From Streptomyces sp. NBC_01454 (GTDB taxonomy: Bacteria > Actinomycetota > Actinomycetes > Streptomycetales > Streptomycetaceae): a stretch of 64,000 nucleotides of DNA. The notes beneath the pieces were generated by a model. That model made no database searches. It was not told the origin of the DNA and saw only the letters and a list, made by a program, of their open reading frames with translations. Shown here in pieces: positions 17,170 through 24,761 of this stretch (the stretch's first letter is position 1; each line of letters opens with the position of its first letter). The stretch is taken from assembly GCF_036227565.1 (NCBI RefSeq), contig NZ_CP109460.1, forward strand, positions 5,208,001 through 5,272,000, written 5' to 3'. A program made the translations under genes and the position numbers.

Positions 17170-18678
17170 TCAGGTGCACTTCTGGCCGTTGTTGATGCAG
17201 TCCACGGCCTTGCTCATCAGGTTGTCCGGCATCACGTTGATGAAGTCACCGTGGTCCGTGACGGGTTTGTGCAGCTGCTCGGGGAAGCTGTCCACCGCGA
17301 AGCTGTTGCCCTGCGGGACGTCGTAGGTGATCCGCTCCACCAGCTGCGGCACGGCCTTGAACCCGTTGGGGCAGGTGCCGTTCTGGTCCGAGAACGCCAT
17401 GTGGTCGCGATGGTTCGCGCTGTCGGTCTCCCGGCCGTCCCAGCAGTTCTGGAAGGCGAAGTTGCGCACGACCTGGGAGCCGTTGGGGCAGAGCGGGTAC
17501 TTGTCCTTCAGCTGCCGGTTCTCGAAGCCCGTGCAGCTCCAGGAGGCGTTGGCGTTCTTGGTGCCGTTGGTGAACGCCTTGGCGTCACCGGTGATGATCC
17601 GCAGGAAGCGCGGCATCGCCTCGACCTGGCCGGCCTGGCTGCCGCGGTAGGTGAGGGTCACCGTGGCCGGGGTCAGCACCGAGCCGACGTTGGCGTCCTG
17701 CGCGGCGCCCGGCTTCTGCTCCGCGTTCCCGTCCAGCTTGCGCAGCACCGGCCAGTAGTAGGTCGACTGGTCGCCGTTGGTGCAGGTCGTGTCGGAGGCG
17801 GCCAGGGACTGGTCGGTGGAGTTGCCGTCGGTGGTGGTGTTGCCGACGTAGTCGTGCGTGTGGTGGGCGCCGTTGCTGACGCCCGGCGTCACGATGACGT
17901 TGTCGGAGTTGAAGTGGCCCTCCTCGTTGCGGCCGCACTCCGTGGTGAAGGTACCCGTCGTGGCGTTGCCGCCCTGGGGGGCCGCGAACGGCGGCTGGTC
18001 CGCGTTCGGCTGGACGTTGTTGATGTCGACGAAGTCGTCGGGGGAGGGCCCGCCGGCCTGGCCCTGCTGCTGCCCGCCGTTCTGGTTCGGATCCTGGGTC
18101 TGCTGCTGGCCGCCGCTCTGGTTGGGGTCCTGCCCCTGGGTCTGGCCGGTGGTCTGGTTCGGGCTCTGTCCCTGGTACCAGCCTTCCTTCACGGTCTTGG
18201 TGGAGTCGTTGCCGCCCGCGCCCGCGCCCTCGTTGACGGGCTTGACGGTGCAGCCGCTCATCTTGAGCAGATAGCCCGGCCGCTTGGCGTTCTTGGAGAT
18301 CGCCGTGACCATCATCTTGATCGTCTTCTGGCGCTGCGTCTTGAGCCCGCCGAGGACGCTGGAGCCGCTGCCGCCCATCATCTTGTGGTACGCGTCGTGC
18401 ACCTGCCGGTCCAGCGAGGACAGCCCCTTGGAGACCGGGAGCTGGGCGCTGTGCGGCACCTGACGCAGTCGCTCGCCCACATCGGGGCAGGAGATCGTGA
18501 AGGCGCTCACGGTGTGCTGATGGCCCGCGGAGGAGCCCGTTTCCGGGTGGGAGTTGCCGGCCAGCGCGGTCGTGGCGACCGCCGCCAGACCGCCGCCGCC
18601 CAGCAGGAGCGCCGCGGCTCCCACGAGCATTCTGTTCGTCAAACGCGAGCGTTTATGGGCTTGTTGCCGTTGCCTCAT
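17170..18678 (-). CDS. Secreted DUF1996 protein
   Basis: 502-aa exported protein. A basic N-terminus with a hydrophobic segment (MLVGAAALLLGGGGLAAVA) is followed by AGNSHPETG, a probable signal-peptide region. Residues to about 150 are helical. A Gln/Asn/Gly-rich linker with repeats of QDPNQxGGQQQ spans about 165-205. The C-terminal domain of about 290 residues has the DUF1996 hallmarks: VSNGAHHTHDYVGN, TTCTNGDQSTYYWPV, ENRQLKDKYPLCPNGSQ-like spacing, and NCWDGRETDSANHRDHMAF. The family occurs in fungi and actinomycetes as extracellular proteins of unknown function. The gene follows DUF4142 by about 94 bp in the same direction. Confidence 0.9.
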   Translation of the reverse strand: MRQRQQAHKRSRLTNRMLVGAAALLLGGGGLAAVATTALAGNSHPETGSSAGHQHTVSAFTISCPDVGERLRQVPHSAQLPVSKGLSSLDRQVHDAYHKMMGGSGSSVLGGLKTQRQKTIKMMVTAISKNAKRPGYLLKMSGCTVKPVNEGAGAGGNDSTKTVKEGWYQGQSPNQTTGQTQGQDPNQSGGQQQTQDPNQNGGQQQGQAGGPSPDDFVDINNVQPNADQPPFAAPQGGNATTGTFTTECGRNEEGHFNSDNVIVTPGVSNGAHHTHDYVGNTTTDGNSTDQSLAASDTTCTNGDQSTYYWPVLRKLDGNAEQKPGAAQDANVGSVLTPATVTLTYRGSQAGQVEAMPRFLRIITGDAKAFTNGTKNANASWSCTGFENRQLKDKYPLCPNGSQVVRNFAFQNCWDGRETDSANHRDHMAFSDQNGTCPNGFKAVPQLVERITYDVPQGNSFAVDSFPEQLHKPVTDHGDFINVMPDNLMSKAVDCINNGQKCT

Positions 18679-18772
18679 GAGATCACTTCGCTTCGTCCGA
18701 TGTGAGGGGTGTCGTCCTGATTCGGTTCACACAGGGGCGTGATGGGCGCCTCCCGGCGGGTGCCTGCGCAAG

Positions 18773-19420
18773 TCAGCTGGAGTGCAGGGTGTTGAAGTCG
18801 ACCCGACCGGTCTTCTCCAGGAACGTGATGTGGTCCAGCACAACGTCGTTGGCGCGGTCGGCCAGCGCGCGCACCATCGTGTTCTTGGTCTGGTCACGGA
18901 CCAGGGCCACCAGCCCGAAGACCTTGCCGTGGGCCCGGCGCAGCAGCTCCGCGAACAGCGGGTCGAAGTCCTTGCCCTGGGCGGCGTTGAGCTGCCCGAG
19001 CCAGCCCTGCTGGGCGACGTTGGGCTCGGTGGGCAGGGCGACGCCCAGCGCCCGCCCGGCCTCGTTCGACCGCCGGTCCAACTCGGTGTGTCCGGCCACG
19101 AGATGGTTGCCGGCCGTGCGGACGGCGGCAGTCGTCCCGCGCTGCTGCGCCAACCGGCCCGAGGGCAGCTCCCACAGCCCGGCCAGCTTCACCTTGCGTA
19201 CGAAGTCCCGGTCCATCGCGGTGAGCGGACCGTAGCGGGTGCTGACCGTGCCCCCGCCGTCGTCGTCGTACGTGAGAGTGGTGGTCGCCGCGGCTGCGGT
19301 CTCGCCGAAGAGCTGGACGGGCAGCAGCAGAGCCGCGAGCGTCGCCACGAGCGCAGCCACCACCAGTCCGGTGGCGATGGTCCGCCCGGATGTTGCGGAG
19401 TTGCTGAGGATCGACCGCAC
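18773..19420 (-). CDS. Exported DUF4142 protein
   Basis: 215-aa protein starting at GTG 19420, with GGGAGG about five bases upstream. It has a signal peptide or anchor (TGLVVAALVATLAALLLPV) and then a helical ferritin-like DUF4142 domain: LTAMDRDFVRKVKLAGLWE, GRLAQQRGTTAAVRTAGNHLVAGHTELD, and a late FLEKTGRVDFNTLH. DUF4142 proteins are extracytoplasmic four-helix bundles with unknown function. The gene precedes the DUF1996 gene and the two probably form one secreted-protein operon. Confidence 0.87.
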   Translation of the reverse strand: MRSILSNSATSGRTIATGLVVAALVATLAALLLPVQLFGETAAAATTTLTYDDDGGGTVSTRYGPLTAMDRDFVRKVKLAGLWELPSGRLAQQRGTTAAVRTAGNHLVAGHTELDRRSNEAGRALGVALPTEPNVAQQGWLGQLNAAQGKDFDPLFAELLRRAHGKVFGLVALVRDQTKNTMVRALADRANDVVLDHITFLEKTGRVDFNTLHSS

Positions 19421-19512
19421 ACGGCCTCCCGGTTCGTCTTACTGGAATGCCACCGGACGCTAAAGGCCGCGCGGGGTCCGCGGTGGTGGGTCCTCACCCC
19501 TGGACAAATAAC

Positions 19513-19560
19513 GGCCGGGCCCGCCGCGGCACTGCTACGGTGCCGCGTGCGGGCCCGGCC
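19513..19560 (-). terminator. Long terminator hairpin after the acyl-CoA synthetase gene
   Basis: GGCCGGGCCCGC (19513-19524) pairs with GCGGGCCCGGCC (19549-19560), and the inner CGCGGCAC/GTGCCGCG extends the stem to a loop of about six bases. It lies about 75 bp after the stop of the minus-strand synthetase. Confidence 0.75.
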
Positions 19561-19633
19561 GGGTGAAACGGGTGACGTGCGCCGGATGCCGTATGCCCGG
19601 CCGGGCCCGCACCAGGCGCTCGGCCCTGCGCGC

Positions 19634-21529
19634 TCAGCGTGCGTACAGGCTCGCCGCCGCCCAACGGCGGCGCTCCCGCCGGGACTCGAGCTCCTCGCTG
19701 CGGCCCTCGGCGTACAACGCCTCGATCTCCGCCGCGTACGCCCGGACGATCGCCGCGCGCCGCAGCTTCAGCGACGGCGTCACCAGCCCGGACTCCTGGC
19801 TGAACTCGCCCGGCAGCACCCGGAAGGCGCGGATCGACTCGGCCCGCGACACCGAGGCGTTCGCCCGCGCCACCGCCCGCCGCACCTCCGCCTGCAACTG
19901 CTCCTCGGGTGAGGGTGCCGCGCTGTCCGGGCCCGGCTCGTCGCGCAGGGTGCGCCAGTGCGTCAGCGAATCCGGGTCCAGGGTGATCAGGGCGGTCACA
20001 TAGGGCCGGTTGTCGCCGACGACCACACACTGCGAGATCAGCGGATGGGCGCACAGCCGCTGCTCCAGCCCCTGCGGCGCCACGCTCTTGCCGTTGCTGG
20101 TGATGATGATGTCCTTCTTGCGGCCGGTGATGACGAGATAGCCCTGCTCGTCCAGATGCCCCAGGTCACCGGTCGCCAGCCAGCCGTCGTACAGCCCGTC
20201 GTCCGGGGTGCCGCCCTCGTCGAGATAGCCGGCGAACACCACCGCACCGCGGACCCACACCTCGCCGTCCAGCGCCAGATGCACCGCACTGCCCGGCAGC
20301 GGCAGGCCCACCGTCCCGAACCGCACCCGGCCGGGCGGCTGCACGGTGATCGCGCCGCTGGTCTCGGTCAGGCCGTAGCCGTCGTAGACGGTGACACCGA
20401 TGCCGGCGAACAGCAGCCCCAGCTCCCGCAGCAGCGGCGAGCCGCCGGAGACGGCCGTGCGCACCCGGCCGCCCAGCATCTCGCGGATGCGCGAGTACAC
20501 CAGCCGGTCGTAGAGCGCGTGGCGGGCGCGCAGGAACGGGTCGGGACCGCGCCCGGTGCCCGCCTCCTGCTCCGCGAGCGCCTCCGCGTAGCGCACCGCC
20601 ACCGTCATCGCCGCGTCGAACGTCCGCTGCCGGCCCGCCTGTTCCGCGGCCAGCCGGGCGCGGGTGCAGATCTTCTCGAAGACGTACGGCACCGCGAACA
20701 GGAACGTCGGCCGGAACGAGGCCAGCGCCGGCAGCAGTTCACGGGACGACACCTCGGGCTGATGGGCGAGCTTGACCCCGCCGCGCAGGCAGGCGACCTG
20801 CACCATCAGTCCGTAGACATGCGCGAACGGCAAGAACGCCAGCAGTGACGGGCGCTCGCCGGGCGCGGCCAGCAGCCCGCCCCAGCCCGCGTAGAGGGTG
20901 TCGCACTCGGCGGCGAGATTGGCGTGGGTGATCACACAGCCGCGCGGCCGGCCGGTGGTCCCCGAGGTGTAGACGATGGCCGCGATGCCGTCCGGGTCGA
21001 CGGCGTGCCGCAGCCGGTGGACGTCCGCGTCGGTCAGCCGGGTGCCCTCCTCCATCAGCCGCTGCACACAGTCCAGGTCCAGCTGCCACAGCCGGCGCAG
21101 CGCCCGCTCGTCACAGGCCTCGGCCACGGTCATCGCGTGTGCCTCGTTCTCCACGACGATCGCGGTGACCCGCGCGCCGGTGAGGATCGAGCGCAGCTGC
21201 TCGGCCGACGCGGTCGGATAGACCGGCACCAGCTGCCCGCCGATCGCCCACAACGCATAGCTGAACAGCGTCCACTCGTAGCGGGTACGGGCCATCAGGG
21301 CGACCCGGGTACCGGGCCGGACCCCGTCCGCCAGCAGCCCCCTGGCCAGGGCCATGACCTCGTCCCGGAATTCCGCCGCGGACACCTCCTGCCAGGCGCC
21401 GCCGGCCCGGGGATCGCGACGGGCGAGCTGAGCGAAATCCGGCTGATGGGCGGCGGTGTCGAAGACGGAGTCGGCGAGACCGCCGGTCCGCAGTGGAGCC
21501 GCCAGGGCCGGAACGCTGATGTCGCGCAC
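19634..21529 (-). CDS. Long-chain fatty-acid-CoA ligase (AMP-binding)
   Basis: 631-aa acyl-CoA synthetase that activates fatty acids with ATP and CoA. The GTG at 21529 is chosen because AAGGAGGTG lies directly upstream; the frame is open further but is antisense to the DUF6412-like gene. Motifs: the P-loop-like AIVYTSGTTGRPRG (about residue 195), the YGLTE block as YDGYGLTETSGAI, GWLATGDLGHLDEQGYL, and the hinge region VITGRKKDIIITSNGKSVAP. The C-terminal catalytic Lys region is shortened and the protein ends with an Arg-rich tail, as in long-chain FadD15-type enzymes of actinobacteria. It is monocistronic. Confidence 0.92.
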   Translation of the reverse strand: MRDISVPALAAPLRTGGLADSVFDTAAHQPDFAQLARRDPRAGGAWQEVSAAEFRDEVMALARGLLADGVRPGTRVALMARTRYEWTLFSYALWAIGGQLVPVYPTASAEQLRSILTGARVTAIVVENEAHAMTVAEACDERALRRLWQLDLDCVQRLMEEGTRLTDADVHRLRHAVDPDGIAAIVYTSGTTGRPRGCVITHANLAAECDTLYAGWGGLLAAPGERPSLLAFLPFAHVYGLMVQVACLRGGVKLAHQPEVSSRELLPALASFRPTFLFAVPYVFEKICTRARLAAEQAGRQRTFDAAMTVAVRYAEALAEQEAGTGRGPDPFLRARHALYDRLVYSRIREMLGGRVRTAVSGGSPLLRELGLLFAGIGVTVYDGYGLTETSGAITVQPPGRVRFGTVGLPLPGSAVHLALDGEVWVRGAVVFAGYLDEGGTPDDGLYDGWLATGDLGHLDEQGYLVITGRKKDIIITSNGKSVAPQGLEQRLCAHPLISQCVVVGDNRPYVTALITLDPDSLTHWRTLRDEPGPDSAAPSPEEQLQAEVRRAVARANASVSRAESIRAFRVLPGEFSQESGLVTPSLKLRRAAIVRAYAAEIEALYAEGRSEELESRRERRRWAAASLYAR

Positions 21530-21691
21530 AGCACCTCCTTGGTGTTCCCCCTTGATTCCCCCTGGTCCGCCGACGTCCCGACGGCAGGCAGGGCAAGTTA
21601 CCGGCAGGTCTCCCGGCTGCCCAGATCTATGGCTACTCTTGAGCGGAAGACGACAAGTCTTGAGGACCGGACAACCAGAGGAGGACGCCGG

Positions 21692-21997
21692 ATGCACCGC
21701 ATCGTCGATGCCTGGCGCCTCTGCCTCTCGGCACTGTTCTTCCTCCTGGCCGGTCTCCTGCTCTCGCAGACCGGCCTCACCACGGCCCTGACCGCTGCCG
21801 CGGCCACCGCGGCGATGCTGCTGCTGTGCAGCGCCTTCCTGATCGCGGCCGTCGCCCGGCCGCTGCCACCGGGCCGGGTCCGTACCGCCCTGCGCGACCG
21901 CGAGCGGCGTACGGCCTTCCTGCCCCAGCGCGATCCCGACGCGGCCGGCCGGCCGCGTCCCCGGGCACCGGGCCGTCCCCTCCCGACGGCCGCGTAG
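21692..21997 (+). CDS. Small membrane protein (DUF6412-like), upstream of a YidC paralogue
   Basis: 101-aa protein starting at ATG 21692 with GAGGAGG eight bases upstream. Two hydrophobic helices (LCLSALFFLLAGLLLSQTG and a second through AAMLLLCSAFLIAAVA) are followed by a basic, Pro-rich cytoplasmic tail. In streptomycetes a similar small gene commonly precedes a second YidC-like insertase gene, and here it does so with a 96-bp gap. The DUF6412 label is from memory of that context and not verified. The function is unknown; an accessory role in membrane protein insertion is possible. Confidence 0.65.
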   Translation: MHRIVDAWRLCLSALFFLLAGLLLSQTGLTTALTAAAATAAMLLLCSAFLIAAVARPLPPGRVRTALRDRERRTAFLPQRDPDAAGRPRPRAPGRPLPTAA

Positions 21998-22093
21998 GCG
22001 CCCGGACCGGTCACCGCACCGCTGTCCGCGTCCGCGCGGCTCGTCACGCCGAATCCTCATCCCGGCACGACGAGACCCGTGGAGGGCTCACCC

Positions 22094-23026
22094 ATGTCCA
22101 TGTTCGGCTTCCTCGGCGAGGCACTGACCCACGCCGCCGACGCACTCACCCCGCTCTTCGGCACGACGGCCATGGCCGCCACCATCGTCCTGTGCACGCT
22201 GGGCGTCCGTGCCGCGCTGCACCCCCTCGCCCGCGCGGCCGCCCGCGGCGAGAAGGCCCGCTCGGCGCTCGCCCCGCGCATGGCGGAACTGCAGCGCACG
22301 CACAAGGGCAACCCCGAGCGGCTGCAGAAGGCGATGAGCGAGCTGTACGCCGACACCGGCTCCTCGCCGCTGGCCGGCTGCCTGCCGATGCTGCTCCAGC
22401 TGCCCATCTTCTTCGTGATGTACCACCTGTTCTCCCGCGGGGGCGGCGGTCTGCTGAACCACACACTCCTGGGAGCGCCGCTCGGCGGCCACTGGACCCA
22501 GGCGCTCGCCGACGGTGGTGTCCTCGGGCCGCAGGGCCTGGTCTACCTCGCACTGTTCGCGCTGATCGCGGCGGTGGCCACCTGGAACTTCCGGCGGGCC
22601 CGGGCCACGCTGGCCAAGGCCCCCGCCCCGGCCGCGGGCGGGGCGAACGCCGCACTGCCCGGCATGGCGTCCCTGTCCAAGCTGATGCCGCTGCTGTCCT
22701 TCGGCACGCTGATCACGATCGCCGTGGTGCCGCTGGCCGCCGGGCTCTACATGGTCACGACGACGACCTGGACGGCGTGCGAGCGGGCGCTGCTGCACCG
22801 CGACCGCAAGGCCGCGGAGACGACCGCGGCCGAGGGGGACGCCGCCGCCGAGCCCACCCCGGACGCGCGCGTCCCGGCCCGCCGCCCGGCCCCGCAGCGC
22901 GCCCCGAAGACCCGCGCGGCCCGGCAGCGGGCGGCCCGCTCCCGTGCCAACTCCCGGGCCGGCGCCCGCCCGGCGCCCGACACCGTGCCGCCGGCGGTCG
23001 AGGCGACCGTCCCCACCGCGGGCTAG
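22094..23026 (+). CDS. yidC: YidC/Oxa1-type membrane protein insertase (paralogue)
   Basis: 310-aa member of the YidC/Oxa1 family, which inserts proteins into the membrane with or without Sec. ATG 22094 has GGAGG eight bases upstream, favoured over an upstream in-frame GTG. The core is visible: LGVRAALHPLARAAARG with the groove Arg, the cytoplasmic helices RMAELQRTHKGNPERLQKAM, then CLPMLLQLPIFFVMYHLF and two further hydrophobic segments. The C-terminal 75 residues are Ala/Pro/Arg-rich and disordered, likely ribosome-contacting. The main yidC of the genome is expected near rpmH and dnaA, so this is probably a second, specialised copy. Confidence 0.88.
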   Translation: MSMFGFLGEALTHAADALTPLFGTTAMAATIVLCTLGVRAALHPLARAAARGEKARSALAPRMAELQRTHKGNPERLQKAMSELYADTGSSPLAGCLPMLLQLPIFFVMYHLFSRGGGGLLNHTLLGAPLGGHWTQALADGGVLGPQGLVYLALFALIAAVATWNFRRARATLAKAPAPAAGGANAALPGMASLSKLMPLLSFGTLITIAVVPLAAGLYMVTTTTWTACERALLHRDRKAAETTAAEGDAAAEPTPDARVPARRPAPQRAPKTRAARQRAARSRANSRAGARPAPDTVPPAVEATVPTAG

Positions 23027-23054
23027 GCCGCCGGGCCACCGTCCCCACCGCGGG

Positions 23055-23081
23055 CCGGGCGGGCCCGCGCGGCCCGCCCGG
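23055..23081 (+). terminator. Terminator hairpin after the YidC paralogue
   Basis: CCGGGCGGGCC (23055-23065) pairs perfectly with GGCCCGCCCGG (23071-23081) around a 5-nt loop, 29 bp after the stop codon. A 17-nt direct repeat of the end of the coding sequence (about 23010-23026 and 23039-23055) lies just before it. Confidence 0.7.
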
Positions 23082-23128
23082 CGGTCCGGCGGTCCAGTCC
23101 GTGAACGGGGTCTTGCGGACCGCACCCC

Positions 23129-23150
23129 ATTCTTGGACGATCGTCCGAAT
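23129..23150 (+). promoter_or_regulatory. Candidate operator palindrome upstream of the FAH-family gene
   Basis: GGACGATCGTCC at 23135-23146 is a perfect 12-bp palindrome, and ATTC (23129-23132) and GAAT (23147-23150) extend the symmetry with a two-base offset. It lies about 80 bp before the start codon and looks like a GntR- or TetR-family operator. The regulator is not next to it. Confidence 0.45.
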
Positions 23151-23176
23151 CGCTCGATGGCCGTCCCCCATCGGCC

Positions 23177-23200
23177 GGCCGGGAAGAGCCCTTCCCGGCC
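23177..23200 (+). promoter_or_regulatory. Leader hairpin before the FAH-family gene
   Basis: GGCCGGGAAG (23177-23186) pairs perfectly with CTTCCCGGCC (23191-23200) over a 4-nt loop. It ends 26 bp before the ATG at 23227, so it would lie in the mRNA leader or mark the end of an upstream transcript. Confidence 0.4.
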
Positions 23201-23226
23201 GACCTATGACCACGGGAGTGCACTCG

Positions 23227-24084
23227 ATGAAGCTGCTGCGTGTCGGCACGGTGGGGGCGGAACGCCCGGCGCTGCTCGACGGGTCCGGGGTCCTGCGGGA
23301 CCTGTCGGGCCTGGTCCCGGACATCGACGGAACGCTGCTCGCGGACGAGCGGAAGCTGGCGGCCGTCCGCGCCGCCGCCGCGTCCGGTGAGCTGCCGCGG
23401 CTCGACGCGGACGGGCTGCGCACCGGCCCGCCGCTGGCCCGGATCGGCAAGATCGTCTGCATCGGCCTGAACTACCACGATCACGCCCGGGAGACGGGGG
23501 CCACGCCACCCGACGAGCCGATCCTCTTCCTGAAGGCCCCGGACACGGTCGTCGGCCCCGACGACACCGTGCTGGTGCCGCGGGGCAGCGTGAAGACCGA
23601 CTGGGAGGTGGAGCTGGCGGTCGTCATCGGCCGCACGGCCCGCTACCTGGAGACCGACGCGCAGGCGCTGGCGGCGGTCGCCGGCTACGCGGTGGCGCAC
23701 GACGTCTCCGAGCGCGCCTTCCAGATCGAGCGCGGCGGCCAGTGGGACAAGGGCAAGAACTGCGAGACGTTCAACCCGCTGGGCCCCTGGCTGGTGACCG
23801 CCGACGAGGTACCCGACCCGCAGGCCCTCGGCCTGCGACTGTGGGTCAACGGCGAGCTGAAACAGGACGGCACGACCGCCGAGCAGATCTTCCCGGTGGC
23901 CGAAGTGGTCCGCTACGTCAGCCATTTCATGACCCTCCACCCCGGCGACATCCTCAACACCGGCACCCCCGCCGGCGTCGCCATGGGCCACCCCGACCCC
24001 AAGCCGTATCTGCGGTCCGGCGACGTCGTGGAGCTGGAGATCGACGGACTGGGGCGGCAGCGGCAGCCCTTCCACGGGGCGTAG
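23227..24084 (+). CDS. Fumarylacetoacetate hydrolase (FAH) family protein
   Basis: 285-aa enzyme of the FAH superfamily, which cleaves or isomerises beta-diketo and 2-oxo acids such as acylpyruvates. ATG 23227 has GGGAG eight bases upstream. After a small N-terminal domain comes the catalytic core: IVCIGLNYHDHARETG (catalytic His), EPILFLKAPDTVVGPDD, the metal-binding DWEVELAVVIGR, AYAVAHDVSERAFQ-type segment, and the end block TPAGVAMG. Length and motifs fit the 2-hydroxyhepta-2,4-diene-1,7-dioate isomerase/ureidoglycolate-lyase-like subgroup. No neighbour identifies a pathway, so the substrate is open. Confidence 0.88.
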   Translation: MKLLRVGTVGAERPALLDGSGVLRDLSGLVPDIDGTLLADERKLAAVRAAAASGELPRLDADGLRTGPPLARIGKIVCIGLNYHDHARETGATPPDEPILFLKAPDTVVGPDDTVLVPRGSVKTDWEVELAVVIGRTARYLETDAQALAAVAGYAVAHDVSERAFQIERGGQWDKGKNCETFNPLGPWLVTADEVPDPQALGLRLWVNGELKQDGTTAEQIFPVAEVVRYVSHFMTLHPGDILNTGTPAGVAMGHPDPKPYLRSGDVVELEIDGLGRQRQPFHGA

Positions 24085-24095
24085 CGCGGCTCCTT

Positions 24096-24318
24096 CCCAC
24101 GTTTTTGGCTTTCCCGCCGTGGTGGTTGCTCGCCTCTCCGCTGCGCTTGGCTGACTTCCCACGTTGTCGTCTGCGGCGTCGTGGTTCGTCTCGCCGTTGC
24201 GCCTGCGGCGGGCGGGTGGGTGTGGGGTGCGGTGACGGGCCTCCGGGGGTGGGTGTTCGGACTGCTTCGCTTTACGTCCGAACACCCACCCCCTCCGGCC
24301 CGTCCCCTCCCGTGGGGG
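24096..24318 (+). repeat. Left arm of a large imperfect inverted repeat
   Basis: This intergenic stretch of about 220 bp matches, in reverse complement and with small gaps, the stretch at about 24421-24650. Shared blocks in order include the CCCGCCGTGG-type start, GTTGTCGTCTGCGGCGTCGT, GGTTCGTCTCGCCGTTGCGC, GGTGCGGTGACGGGCCTCCG, and the hairpin loop TGCTTCGCTTTAC. It is non-coding by eye: frames here give low-complexity products. The two arms surround about 100 bp of unique sequence. Confidence 0.85.
24246..24292 (+). repeat. Perfect hairpin A with loop TGCTTCGCTTTAC
   Basis: GGGGTGGGTGTTCGGAC (24246-24262) pairs perfectly with GTCCGAACACCCACCCC (24276-24292), a 17-bp stem around the 13-nt loop TGCTTCGCTTTAC. 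The loop recurs exactly, in inverted orientation, in hairpin B, whereas the stem is different there. Confidence 0.9.
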
Positions 24319-24420
24319 GATGAGTGAACGTGTGTGGGGGCGGGCCGCCGATGGCCGTCTCGGTACGACCTGTCAGGCGCGCTGGACCAGCTGGGGCCAC
24401 CCCCACCGGCTGTTCCTCTC

Positions 24421-24650
24421 CCACAACGGGAGGGGGCGGGCCGGAGGGGCCGGTGTGTGGGACGTAAAGCGAAGCAGTCCCACACACCGGCCCCGGAGGC
24501 CCGTCACCGCACCCGACAGCCCCGCGCAGCGGACCCCGCCCGCCGCCAGGCGCAACGGCGAGACGAACCACGACGCCGCAGACGACAACGCGGGAATCAG
24601 CCCCGCGCAGCGGAGAGGCGCAACGGCGGGAAAGCCAAAATCGGGCCGAG
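24421..24650 (-). repeat. Right arm of the inverted repeat
   Basis: This is the reverse-complement partner of 24096-24318. Beyond hairpin B it carries the matching blocks for the left arm, with a GGGAAAGCC stretch at the far end. It continues into further repeat copies up to the MFS gene; a 17-nt core CAGCCCCGCGCAGCGGA occurs three times in direct orientation, at 24517-24533, 24598-24614 and 24745-24761. Confidence 0.85.
24446..24494 (-). repeat. Perfect hairpin B, same loop as hairpin A, different stem
   Basis: GGGGCCGGTGTGTGGGAC (24446-24463) pairs perfectly with GTCCCACACACCGGCCCC (24477-24494), an 18-bp stem. Its loop GTAAAGCGAAGCA is the exact reverse complement of the hairpin A loop. 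Both strands of the stem have changed together relative to hairpin A. Confidence 0.9.
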
Positions 24651-24761
24651 GCAAAGCGCAGCGGACAGGCAACGGCGAGCGCACCGCGAAGCGGGCGAAA
24701 CACGGCGAGAAACCCCACGGCGGATCAGCCAACAACGTGGGAATCAGCCCCGCGCAGCGGA
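24592..24761 (+). repeat. Direct repeat pair flanking the right arm
   Basis: An identical 23-nt block beginning GGGAATCAGCCCC occurs at 24592-24614 and 24739-24761; each is preceded by ACAACGY, so about 30 nt are shared with one mismatch. The second copy lies inside the 3' end of the MFS transporter reading frame. Confidence 0.85.
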
